A stretch of DNA of 64,000 nt. It comes from an uncultured Clostridia bacterium. GTDB taxonomy: Bacteria > Bacillota > Clostridia > Christensenellales > Pumilibacteraceae. Below are positions 55,877 through 63,107 of this stretch, in pieces (the stretch's first letter is position 1; each line of letters opens with the position of its first letter). Both the position numbers and the translations under genes were made by a program. Location of the stretch: positions 41,087 through 105,086 of the forward strand of contig CAKQPR010000005.1 in NCBI GenBank assembly GCA_934270565.1, in the 5' to 3' direction. The notes below the pieces were generated by a model that worked only from the letters and a program-made list of their open reading frames with translations, searched no databases and was not told the DNA's origin.

Positions 55877-56054
55877 GTAAATTAAATCACGTTTGAAAAC
55901 AGTAAAGATTAGGAAAAAGACAAAGGGACAAAAGAAAACTTCGTATAGAAGTTTGTTCTTATTGAATTTCTCTTATATACGGGGTGGAGAAGATGGCTTT
56001 TATATCAAATTCCTTAATCAACCCTACGAAAATCGTTATTTGTATCAATATTTA

Positions 56055-56086
56055 ACACTTCGCAAAACTATACTTTTGCGAAGTGT
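56055..56086. repeat. 13-bp perfect hairpin
   Basis: ACACTTCGCAAAA at 56055-56067 and TTTTGCGAAGTGT at 56074-56086, with a 6-nt loop CTATAC. No long T-tract follows. It could end a small RNA or be a recombination/terminator structure. Confidence 0.6.
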
Positions 56087-56275
56087 ATACGGTGAAATCA
56101 GGCAAAATTGCGTTGTCTTGATTTGTTGTAAATCTGCGAGGCAAAATGCATGACGAAATTGATAATTTAATGTAGGAACATTTTTATGAGTTTTTGCGAT
56201 CATACGCGTTATGATTTATACGCGTGTTTGTTTGAATTGTCTGGTGAACTATTCGCAAAAGCACGTCGAATTAAC

Positions 56276-56304
56276 TTGCGTTTTTACCGTACTAATGTTA
56301 TAAT
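56276..56304 (+). promoter_or_regulatory. Promoter of the recombinase gene (leaderless arrangement)
   Basis: TTGCGT (56276-56281), 17-bp spacer, perfect TATAAT (56299-56304). The ATG at 56311 is where transcription would be expected to start, and there is no Shine-Dalgarno. Confidence 0.6.
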
Positions 56305-56310
56305 TATTAT

Positions 56311-57378
56311 ATGGGCGATACGTTTTACAATTTACGTGATCAGAAAAATATCGACAAAATCCGAGAAATTTGCGCTTTGCTTCCCGATTTCGTTACTGAA
56401 TTTATTGTGTCGATTCAATTGCGGACAACGGCGCTTACGAGGCTTGGTTACGTCGGCGACGTGCGCATATTCTTTAACTATCTTATAAAAAACAATTTTC
56501 GTGATTATCAGAGCGAAAAAAACATTACAATAGACGATCTGGCAACGCTGAAAGCTTACGATATCGAGTTGTTTCTCGATTATCTGAGTTCCTATTATAT
56601 AGACGGTAAGCATTGTAAATGCGGCGTCGAGGCGAAAGAGCGCAAACTCTCTTCTCTTCGCAGTTTCTTCAAGTTTTTGTATCGTCACGACAAATTGAAA
56701 GAAAACGTAACGGAAAAAGTCGAGACGCCCAAAATACACGAAAAACCGATCAGATTTCTTGAAGTGAATGAAATTGAGGAATTGCTCGACGTTGCCGAAT
56801 CCGGTCGTGAGCTTACGCCTAAGCAAAAAGCTTATCAGAAGATAACGAAAGCTCGCGACGTTGCGATACTCTCGGTGTTTTTGGGTACAGGAATTCGTAT
56901 CAGCGAATGCGTCGGGCTCGATAAAAGCGACGTTGACCTCGAAACAAACGCTTTATCCGTAACGCGTAAAGGCGGCGCAAAAGCAATTCTTTACTTTTCC
57001 GATCAGGTCGCGGCGGCGATTTCCGAATATCTGAAATGGATTGACGAACAGAAAGCGAACGAAACCGAGTTTGCAAAGAAAATTTCGGATGAAAAAGCCC
57101 TGTTTTTATCGTTGCAAGGCAAACGTATTACGGTTCGTACCGTGCAAATGCTTGTAGAAAAATACGCTTCAATCGTGTCGCCGCTAAAGCACATTACGCC
57201 GCACAAGCTTCGTAGTACATTCGGTACGACGCTTTACCGCGAAACGAAGGATATTTACGTTGTGGCCGACGTTCTCGGTCATAAGGACGTGAATACCACA
57301 AAGAAACATTACGCTGCTATAAGCGACGAAATCAGGCGATCTGCGGCTAATAAAATAAAACTTCGCGAAGATGATTAA
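56311..57378 (+). CDS. Tyrosine recombinase, Xer-like
   Basis: 355 residues. An N-terminal core-binding (SAM-like) domain covers 25-140. Catalytic residues are all present: R196 (GTGIRISECVG), K220 (TRKGGAKA), H298 and R301 (PHKLRSTF), H324 (VLGHKDVNTT) and nucleophile Y334 (KKHYAAIS). The length is longer than XerC/XerD (about 300), near that of XerS (about 356) and XerH. No excisionase, phage or transposon genes are nearby. The dif-like site upstream and absence of mobile neighbours favour a single-recombinase chromosome dimer resolution role over a phage integrase, but that is inference. Confidence 0.85.
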   Translation: MGDTFYNLRDQKNIDKIREICALLPDFVTEFIVSIQLRTTALTRLGYVGDVRIFFNYLIKNNFRDYQSEKNITIDDLATLKAYDIELFLDYLSSYYIDGKHCKCGVEAKERKLSSLRSFFKFLYRHDKLKENVTEKVETPKIHEKPIRFLEVNEIEELLDVAESGRELTPKQKAYQKITKARDVAILSVFLGTGIRISECVGLDKSDVDLETNALSVTRKGGAKAILYFSDQVAAAISEYLKWIDEQKANETEFAKKISDEKALFLSLQGKRITVRTVQMLVEKYASIVSPLKHITPHKLRSTFGTTLYRETKDIYVVADVLGHKDVNTTKKHYAAISDEIRRSAANKIKLREDD

Positions 57379-57391
57379 ACGCGAAGTTTTT
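57357..57391 (+). terminator. Terminator of the recombinase gene
   Basis: An 11-bp stem (AAAACTTCGCG and CGCGAAGTTTT) with a 12-nt loop, ending in five Ts. It spans the stop codon (57376-57378). Confidence 0.7.
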
Positions 57392-57417
57392 ACCGCTAAA
57401 TTGTTTTTTTTGTCGGA

Positions 57418-57831
57418 TCAATCGTCGGTTATGTCGTAAGCTTCGCGTTCTTTGATTAGCGCAAGGCGCTTTCCGAGAATTGAATTCATAAAATTCTCGT
57501 TTGCGACGAAATTGGACAGGATTGCCATAAAAGCTTTAATTTTGACGCGCACTTTCGGATCGATGAGTTCGAACCCGATAATGTCGTTAAATCTCACAAG
57601 CCAACCGCGATTGTACGCGTTTTTCAAAGCTGTTATCATATCTCTTGCGACAGCTTTGGGCGATTTGCCGTGTTTTTCCCCTAATATTTCATAAAGTTCG
57701 TTTAACGAAGAATGGCATGTTTTGTATAAGAAAGCGGCTTCTAAAAAGTATTCAAAACCCGCTATTGACGGTAAAAATCCGACTGTAAGAAGCAACGAAT
57801 AAATTGCCGTTCGTTTTTCGTCGTTAGTCAC
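57418..57831 (-). CDS. Receiver-less Spo0A C-terminal-domain protein, second of pair
   Basis: 137 residues, GTG start overlapping the upstream gene by 8 bp. It aligns to the DNA-binding domain of Spo0A across its length: YSLLLTVGFLPSIAGFEYFL, then LNELYEILGEKHGKSPKAVA, then NRGWLVRFNDIIGFEL. The last third is extra. No receiver (phosphoacceptor) domain is present. The recognition-helix region (AVARDMITALKN) is less like Spo0A than in its partner, so it may be a modifier rather than a DNA binder. Probable operon with the neighbour. Family assignment is by motif pattern, not by search. Confidence 0.7.
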   Translation of the reverse strand: MTNDEKRTAIYSLLLTVGFLPSIAGFEYFLEAAFLYKTCHSSLNELYEILGEKHGKSPKAVARDMITALKNAYNRGWLVRFNDIIGFELIDPKVRVKIKAFMAILSNFVANENFMNSILGKRLALIKEREAYDITDD

Positions 57832-58234
57832 GATGCGCCCCTGATATTTCGTTTACCTGAATTTTTCCGTTCATTTTCATAAGCGAAGAAATGATCGTTA
57901 TAACCGTCTTGTTTGTCATACCGTAAGAATAATCGTATACCGCGCCGAAAAACAATTCGTTCACCCGAGCCAAGCGACCGTCTGCGGAAGCACGCTCGAT
58001 GCCGTTTCTTATGTGGGCAACTATGGTGTTGTAATCTTTTCCGTATTTTTCGGCTAAAATATCGTAAACCGTGCGAACTCGGTTTGTGCCTGTCGAGAAA
58101 TACAAAATCGCTTCTTTAAGGTAAATGTTGCAGTGCTTTGAGTTCAACCCCAACCTTTTGATTATCGTGTCTAAATATTTTTCGTCGTACTGTATCGAAA
58201 AATATTTGTTGTCTATAGCTACCTCTATTGTCAT
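57824..58234 (-). CDS. Receiver-less Spo0A C-terminal-domain protein, first of pair
   Basis: 136 residues. The core YLDTIIKRLGLNSKH, NIYLKEAILYF and VYDILAEKYGKDYN corresponds to the Spo0A effector domain (helices around YLREAI and LYPDIAKKF). The recognition helix equivalent is TIVAHIRNGIERA, retaining the I-R-x-x-I-E pattern of Spo0A. No receiver domain exists before it; the first 20 residues are a short extension. RBS is GAGGAG. The promoter contains an exact 0A box and an inverted repeat, suggesting self-control or control by Spo0A. Confidence 0.75.
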   Translation of the reverse strand: MTIEVAIDNKYFSIQYDEKYLDTIIKRLGLNSKHCNIYLKEAILYFSTGTNRVRTVYDILAEKYGKDYNTIVAHIRNGIERASADGRLARVNELFFGAVYDYSYGMTNKTVITIISSLMKMNGKIQVNEISGAHRD

Positions 58235-58267
58235 TTCTCTTCATCTCCTCAAATTACTTACAGTCAA

Positions 58268-58296
58268 ATTATATCACTATTTCGACAATATTTCAA
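58268..58296 (-). promoter_or_regulatory. Promoter of the Spo0A-C pair
   Basis: On the minus strand TTGAAA (58296-58291), 17-bp spacer, perfect TATAAT (58273-58268). Confidence 0.75.
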
Positions 58297-58305
58297 GTGA
58301 TATAA
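58269..58305. promoter_or_regulatory. Operator-like inverted repeat around an exact 0A box
   Basis: A perfect 10-bp inverted repeat, TTATATCACT (58269-58278) and AGTGATATAA (58296-58305), has a 17-bp centre. The centre holds TTGTCGAA on the minus strand (58281-58288), the full Spo0A box. The repeat covers the -10 and -35 elements. A further TGTCGAA lies at 58348-58354 on the plus strand. Confidence 0.65.
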
Positions 58306-58361
58306 CGTTATGCGTTTGGTTTATAAATGTAAGAAATTTGATATTTATGTCGAAAAATGTT

Positions 58362-59675
58362 TTACTTTGTACAAATATAGAACTTTTTGTTGTTTCCGAC
58401 AATATACAAGCCGTCGCCGAAGTCCAAATACTCGATGTCTGAGACGATTTCGTTAAGCTCATAATCGATTAACGAATATCCGCTACTTCGCTTTATTATA
58501 AAACCGTCGCTTGTCGGCGTGATTTTTTCTGCGTTAAGGTCTACGATCTTGTTTGTCGTAAGGTCGGACAGTTTATTAAATTCTTCAAGTATCGCATATT
58601 TGCCGAAAGCTCGATTTCTAAACGGCTTACCGGATATAAACGACAATTCCGGCTTTGTCGGATCGAGCAAGTTTATGCAACCGTATTTCTTCTCATTCAG
58701 ATGCGTAGCTTCGAACAAAACAAAACCGTCAGAGCACTGAAAAACTTTTATTTCTTCCCCATTGTATCTCACTTTTAATGCGTCGGAACTTCCGAAGTCG
58801 AAAATCTGATTACCCGTTTTGTCGATAATTAAAGGATAATCGGAAGATGAATTCATGCGGACGTCTGTATAGCCGCAACTAAACTGCGATCCTACAAAAT
58901 ATTGAGGTTCTACAATTATCGTGTTGCTGATGACGTTTGCGTATCCCCATTTGTTGTTCTTAACTTTAGCAATATCGTCGTGCGGGACGTCTATAATCGG
59001 AAGTCCGCCGATGTAAACGGGCGAAAAATCCGAAATCGACAGCACGAGACTTTTTGTGTTGTCAAAGCAATATTTTTCCGTTAAAGGACGAATATTGCCG
59101 GATACGTTGCGATGAACGATTTTGTTTTCTATTATAACGTCGGCGGTTGCTTCGTTATAACAAAACGCTACGTTGCCGACGGCGGATATTTCTTCATAAT
59201 AATCGGAAGTAATTGCTTTTCCGTCTGTGCCGATCAAAATTTTACCCTCGGTACGGGACGAAACTATGTAATACTCGTTGATGAATGACACTTCGCCGAA
59301 ATCGGAATTTTTAATAAAATCAATCGGTGTTTCGTTGCCGGATCCGACAAGAAATATACTGTCATCGCGTGTTGCTACGGCTAAATTTGAGGAAATAATT
59401 CTGACTGAATCATACTCTTTTTCTATTACAGGAGAAAATTCGGTGATATCGAATGCGAATTTGTCGTCGCGATCTTCTGTCGTTTTGTCCGATTTGCTTG
59501 GGCTGCCGGTGTTGTCATTGTTGCGTTTATCGTCGTTATGAACGTCGTATTTTTCGTAATTCTCGATAAAATCACGGTAACCGTCAATTATCGGCGTACC
59601 GCGTTGCGAGCAACCGAACAAAGTTAAAGATGTTATGCATAGTACTATGCAAATTGTTTTCTTCAGTAGTTTCAT
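58362..59675 (-). CDS. Lipoprotein with WG-repeat-like C-terminal part
   Basis: 437 residues. The N-terminus is a lipoprotein signal with lipobox LFGC at residues 19-22 (after KLLKKTICIVLC). A serine/aspartate-rich linker (about 45-70) precedes a beta-rich domain with one or two WG-type units (NNKWGYANVISNTIIVEPQY). The protein is thus exported and membrane-anchored, probably in binding or sensing outside the cell. It overlaps the YgjP-like gene by 4 bp. The 18-bp palindrome, nearly intact, forms codons 8-14 of the signal peptide. Confidence 0.7.
   Translation of the reverse strand: MKLLKKTICIVLCITSLTLFGCSQRGTPIIDGYRDFIENYEKYDVHNDDKRNNDNTGSPSKSDKTTEDRDDKFAFDITEFSPVIEKEYDSVRIISSNLAVATRDDSIFLVGSGNETPIDFIKNSDFGEVSFINEYYIVSSRTEGKILIGTDGKAITSDYYEEISAVGNVAFCYNEATADVIIENKIVHRNVSGNIRPLTEKYCFDNTKSLVLSISDFSPVYIGGLPIIDVPHDDIAKVKNNKWGYANVISNTIIVEPQYFVGSQFSCGYTDVRMNSSSDYPLIIDKTGNQIFDFGSSDALKVRYNGEEIKVFQCSDGFVLFEATHLNEKKYGCINLLDPTKPELSFISGKPFRNRAFGKYAILEEFNKLSDLTTNKIVDLNAEKITPTSDGFIIKRSSGYSLIDYELNEIVSDIEYLDFGDGLYIVGNNKKFYICTK
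59636..59651. repeat. 18-bp palindrome copy 4 (16-bp palindrome)
   Basis: TGCATAGTACTATGCA at 59636-59651. The plus-strand left flank reads TTA instead of TT, so only one outer base pair is lost. It lies in the signal-peptide codons of the lipoprotein. Confidence 0.85.
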
Positions 59676-60262
59676 TTAAAGAACTTCAGTATGTGGACGT
59701 AATCCTTTAATTCTTTACGGAGCGTTTTGTATTCCGGAAGTATGCTTTCTACCCGTTTCCAGAAAGAAGCCGAATGGTCGTGAAATTCCGTGTGAGAAAG
59801 CTCGTGAATTATAACGTAATCGGACAACCGTTCCGGCAGGGCAAGAAGCGCGTAATTTAACGTGATTGAATTTTTACCGCTGCACGAACCCCATCGGGTT
59901 TGCGCACGTGAAAATCGCAGTGCCGAATAAATAAAACCGAAATTACGCGCGAGATACTCTATCCTTTCCGATAAATATGAAGTTTGTGATTTGTAAAATG
60001 CAAAGCGATTATTTCGGAATTTATCCGGAAGGTAAACCTTGTTGCCGAACAGCAATGCTTCGTTATCGGCGAAATCGTTTAACTTGCTTAAACTTGAACG
60101 TTGTTTCTCTAAAGTCTTTATTATCCAGCTTTGTTTTTTTCGCAAAAAATCGTCGATTTCGCATTTTTCCATTTTCAACGGAGCGCTTACGGTTATTTCT
60201 CCGTCGGCAATTTTAACCGAAAGCGTTTTTCGTCTCTTACGCTCTAGTTTATATTCGTGCAC
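59672..60262 (-). CDS. YgjP-like metallopeptidase domain protein
   Basis: 196 residues. Zinc-binding motif HELSH at 153-157 with a later histidine in HDHSASFW (163), the pattern of YgjP/WLM-type proteins. RxKxRWGSC-like motif is present as QTRWGSCSG. E. coli YgjP has been reported as UTP pyrophosphatase. GTG start after AGAGG. It heads the operon with the lipoprotein and is divergent from padR. Confidence 0.85.
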   Translation of the reverse strand: MHEYKLERKRRKTLSVKIADGEITVSAPLKMEKCEIDDFLRKKQSWIIKTLEKQRSSLSKLNDFADNEALLFGNKVYLPDKFRNNRFAFYKSQTSYLSERIEYLARNFGFIYSALRFSRAQTRWGSCSGKNSITLNYALLALPERLSDYVIIHELSHTEFHDHSASFWKRVESILPEYKTLRKELKDYVHILKFFK

Positions 60263-60295
60263 ATTTTTATCCTCTGTCGGAACAATTCTGTTTTT

Positions 60296-60324
60296 ATTGT
60301 AACATTTTCGGACGAAAATGGCAA
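60296..60324 (-). promoter_or_regulatory. Promoter of ygjP-like and lipoprotein operon
   Basis: Minus strand TTGCCA (60324-60319), 17-bp spacer, TACAAT (60301-60296). Confidence 0.6.
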
Positions 60325-60355
60325 TCTTTTTCGCTTTTGCAACAAAAAATTTTAA

Positions 60356-60380
60356 AAATACTATGCGTGAAATAGTATTT
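60356..60380. promoter_or_regulatory. Inverted repeat in the divergent region (possible PadR operator)
   Basis: AAATACTAT and ATAGTATTT, 9 bp perfect, 7-nt spacer. It lies 2 bp upstream of the padR -35 and 32 bp upstream of the minus-strand -35. Dimeric winged-helix regulators of the PadR type bind such sites. Confidence 0.45.
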
Positions 60381-60382
60381 GT

Positions 60383-60411
60383 TTGACAAACTCAGATGAA
60401 TTTAGTAGAAT
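60383..60411 (+). promoter_or_regulatory. Promoter of the padR-like gene
   Basis: Perfect TTGACA (60383-60388), 17-bp spacer, TAGAAT (60406-60411). Confidence 0.7.
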
Positions 60412-60446
60412 ATATATAAGCTAAAATAAAGGCGGGTACATAAATC

Positions 60447-62126
60447 ATGTCCGAACAGATAAACAGCGATCTTATACGAGGAAGCGTAAACACGATTGTT
60501 TTGCGTTCTCTTTTTGAAAGCGATCGTTACGGATACGAAATAATTAAATACGTCGAAGAACAGACGAACGGTCAATACGTTTTAAAACAGCCTACGCTTT
60601 ACAGTTCTCTTCGCAGGCTTGAAAACATGGGGTTCGTTTCGTTTTACTGGGGTGAAGAAACGCACGGAGGACGGCGCAAATATTATACGCTTACTGACCT
60701 CGGAAGAAGCGTATTCGAGAAAAACCAGAACGAATATCGTTTCTCTCGTGAAATGATCGATAAACTCGTTACCGAAAGCGGCGCTACGTTGCAGACGAAA
60801 ACCGACGAGGTTGCTGAAACGAAGGACGTTCCGGCAATAAAAGAAAATACCGAGGATCGGATTTCCGAGAAATCGGAAAATATCGGTGAACAGAATAAGG
60901 AACAAGCTTCTTCCGAAACCGTTGATCGGAATTTCACAGACGAAAAAGCCGTTGACGCCGTTCCGGACGTGGACGTTTCCGTCTCTCATGCTCCCGTAAT
61001 CGACGCGGTGGAAGTTCAGGTTCGGGAAACCGATCGCACCGATGAAAAAATCGAGCTTTCGAGCGAGCCCGAGACCGAAACTTATCATAGCAAAATCAAG
61101 GCGGATCAGATTTCCGGAGTTGAAAAATTCCGCGAAATGTTTGCGGAGCTCAACAAAAACGGTTATGCGCAAAAAGCTTCCGAAGACGTTCCCGTGCAAA
61201 AAAACGAAACGTTCGGAAGCGGATATTTTCCCGACAAAGCACCGGAAGAATCTTCCGAGTATTCGCTTGATTCGACGGATTACAATACGCTTGACGCCGA
61301 CGGGGCGTTCCCCTCTTTCGGAGATAGCGACAAGCCGTTTTCTGCGGAAACATCGACCGAAAACGCCTACAAGCCGACGGATAATTTTTACAGTTATGAC
61401 GCGCCCGCATCTATAGTTGCCGACGAGTCGGGCACGGGTTACGACGATTATAAAACCAAGCTTTCATCGATCTTTAATCCCGAAGTTTCGGAAAGCGTGA
61501 GCGACACTTCCGCCGAAACTGCGGCTACGACTGCGGCGGCTCCGTCCGAAGAAAACGCGATTTCGCTGAAAGAAAGAATAATGGTTCGTTCGTTCGGTAA
61601 AATTACCGAAAACGTCAAACAACTCGGCGAAGAAGTTAAAATTCGCACCCCCGACGTAAAATCGGCAAAAAAATACAACGAACAGTTTTATTACTATCGC
61701 AACAAATTACTCCTTTATAAGTACGGGGCAATGTTCCTCCTCATGATGATGGAGATCCTGCTGACATTCGTAATAATAAGAGGTTTTGCGAAGGTAAGAA
61801 CGGATTCGGACGTTACGATTTACGTCTTATGCATACTCTTCTCGCTTGCATTCCCCGTTGCCGCGTCGGCTATGTATCTGCACGAACCTAAAAAGCGCAA
61901 ACGCCTTGAATTCAATCTGAAAACGTCGCTGATCTTCCGCATAATCATTATGCTCCAAGTCGATCTGATTGTGTATGCGCTTAACGTTTATTTCGGAATG
62001 CCTATCGGTGGCAGTAGCAGCTATGCGCTTTCGGTTGCGCTCCCGATCGTGATTTCCACAAATATTCCCGTAGCCGCCGTAATTTTCAACGGACTTTACA
62101 AATCTAAAAAATTCGCAGTAAAATAA
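60447..62126 (+). CDS. PadR-like regulator fused to acidic linker and membrane domain
   Basis: 559 residues. Residues 1-105 are a PadR winged helix: GSVNTIVLRSLFESDRYGYE, then KQPTLYSSLRRLENMGFVSF and GGRRKYYTLTDLG. Residues about 110-380 are low-complexity, acidic and Ser/Glu/Asp rich, likely disordered. Residues about 425-550 contain four hydrophobic segments (for example YGAMFLLMMMEILLTFVIIR), so the regulator is tethered to the membrane. Ordinary PadR proteins are 110-180 residues and soluble. It may read membrane state and act on the divergent operon or itself. Confidence 0.8.
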   Translation: MSEQINSDLIRGSVNTIVLRSLFESDRYGYEIIKYVEEQTNGQYVLKQPTLYSSLRRLENMGFVSFYWGEETHGGRRKYYTLTDLGRSVFEKNQNEYRFSREMIDKLVTESGATLQTKTDEVAETKDVPAIKENTEDRISEKSENIGEQNKEQASSETVDRNFTDEKAVDAVPDVDVSVSHAPVIDAVEVQVRETDRTDEKIELSSEPETETYHSKIKADQISGVEKFREMFAELNKNGYAQKASEDVPVQKNETFGSGYFPDKAPEESSEYSLDSTDYNTLDADGAFPSFGDSDKPFSAETSTENAYKPTDNFYSYDAPASIVADESGTGYDDYKTKLSSIFNPEVSESVSDTSAETAATTAAAPSEENAISLKERIMVRSFGKITENVKQLGEEVKIRTPDVKSAKKYNEQFYYYRNKLLLYKYGAMFLLMMMEILLTFVIIRGFAKVRTDSDVTIYVLCILFSLAFPVAASAMYLHEPKKRKRLEFNLKTSLIFRIIIMLQVDLIVYALNVYFGMPIGGSSSYALSVALPIVISTNIPVAAVIFNGLYKSKKFAVK

Positions 62127-62129
62127 ACG

Positions 62130-62172
62130 AAACGGTTGTTCGAAAATTTTTTTGATCGGACAACCGTTTTAT
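62130..62172. terminator. Bidirectional terminator between padR and the DedA-like gene
   Basis: AAACGGTTGT (62130-62139) pairs with ACAACCGTTT (62160-62169). The loop is 20 nt and partly T-rich. T-runs occur on both sides. It ends the plus-strand padR-like gene and overlaps the stop codon of the convergent gene. Confidence 0.75.
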
Positions 62173-63062
62173 TTGCGTTTTGTATTTGGTTTCTTCGTAG
62201 GTGAAACGAATTTTCGTTTAACGAAGAAATTTATAAAATACAGAAGAACGCCGAGCGCCGCGAAAATTCCTATCCATACGGGTATACCCCAGCCGGAAAA
62301 TGGAATGATATCGCCCGAACCGAAAAAGCTATAAAACGCAACCGATACGGGGCGCGTGAATGCAATAGTAAAGAAATAAAACGACTGCGACATTTTTGTA
62401 ACGCCCGCAAGCATACATAACAGATCGTCGGGAAATAACGGAAGCAGCATCATGGCGAAGAACGGCGTTTTTCCCTTCTCGCCTATAATTCCGGCATATT
62501 TTTTCGTGTTTTCTTCGCCTGCGACCCATGCAACTATTCCGTACCCGAAGCTCCTGCCGAGATAATAACAAATAGCCGAACCGACAATCATACCGAGACT
62601 GCTCACGAAAAACGAAACGAAAGGGCCGTACAGAACCGTGCCGATAAGTATTGTGACGGCCGCAGGGATAGGCAGAACGACAACCTCGAAAACGGTTATG
62701 ATAAACAGAACGGCATACCCCCAGATGCCCGCGCCCGCAATCAGACTTCGCAAAGCTTGGACGTCTGTTATGAGCTCGAGCACTCCCGCTTCGTTTAGAA
62801 GTATAAACGCAACTATTGTAATAAGCGCCGTGACGGTTAAAATAATAATCGTTTTGTATACTGCGCTTTTGATGCTGAAAGGAAGCACGGATAATACAAA
62901 ACAGCCGCAGCAAAGCAATAAAACGCAATAAAAAACCCACCCTTTCAGCGTGGTCAGCTTAGAAACGGTGAGAATTATATTTATCAGCGAAATTATCGCC
63001 GTAACGGTTTTTACGGTGCACGTCCGTGTCGTGGAAATATAACCGTTTGAGTTCCCCTTCAT
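62169..63062 (-). CDS. DedA/TVP38-type VTT-domain membrane protein
   Basis: 297 residues with six to eight hydrophobic helices. The family core is GAGIWGYAVLFIITVFEVVVLPIP, here given as GIWGYAVLFIITVFEV followed by VVLPIPAAVTILIG. Next comes GSAICYYLGRSFGYGI and later LPLFPDDLLCMLAGVTKMS. The N-terminus has three extra helices. No strong RBS is visible before the ATG. Members flip or traffic lipid carriers; the substrate here is unknown. It follows rnhA by 45 bp. Confidence 0.85.
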   Translation of the reverse strand: MKGNSNGYISTTRTCTVKTVTAIISLINIILTVSKLTTLKGWVFYCVLLLCCGCFVLSVLPFSIKSAVYKTIIILTVTALITIVAFILLNEAGVLELITDVQALRSLIAGAGIWGYAVLFIITVFEVVVLPIPAAVTILIGTVLYGPFVSFFVSSLGMIVGSAICYYLGRSFGYGIVAWVAGEENTKKYAGIIGEKGKTPFFAMMLLPLFPDDLLCMLAGVTKMSQSFYFFTIAFTRPVSVAFYSFFGSGDIIPFSGWGIPVWIGIFAALGVLLYFINFFVKRKFVSPTKKPNTKRK

Positions 63063-63107
63063 ACGGTTATTTTATGCCCCGAAGGCTTTAGCTATTCAAA
63101 AATGGGA

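Larger units (their letters stand above)
55662..56310. other. AT-rich intergenic stretch, no supported protein gene
   Basis: 649 bp between the YnbB-like gene and the recombinase. It holds the 36-bp palindrome, the dif-like site (55850-55876), a 13-bp perfect hairpin (56055-56086) and the recombinase promoter. A TTG-started frame at 55893-56153 spans the hairpin and is not believed to be real. Confidence 0.7.

Noticed and set aside
55893..56153. A TTG-started 86-codon frame in the intergenic gap
   Set aside because: A perfect 13-bp hairpin lies inside it, no good RBS is seen, composition is unlike the neighbours, and no homology is recognised.
56186..56488. A 100-codon frame overlapping the recombinase start
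   Set aside because: Half of it runs out of frame through the conserved recombinase N-terminus, and the promoter of that gene lies within it.
60356..60380. The inverted repeat before padR as another copy of the palindrome
   Set aside because: It shares only ACTATGC and ATAGT, has a 7-nt spacer and a different symmetry, so it was treated as an operator candidate.
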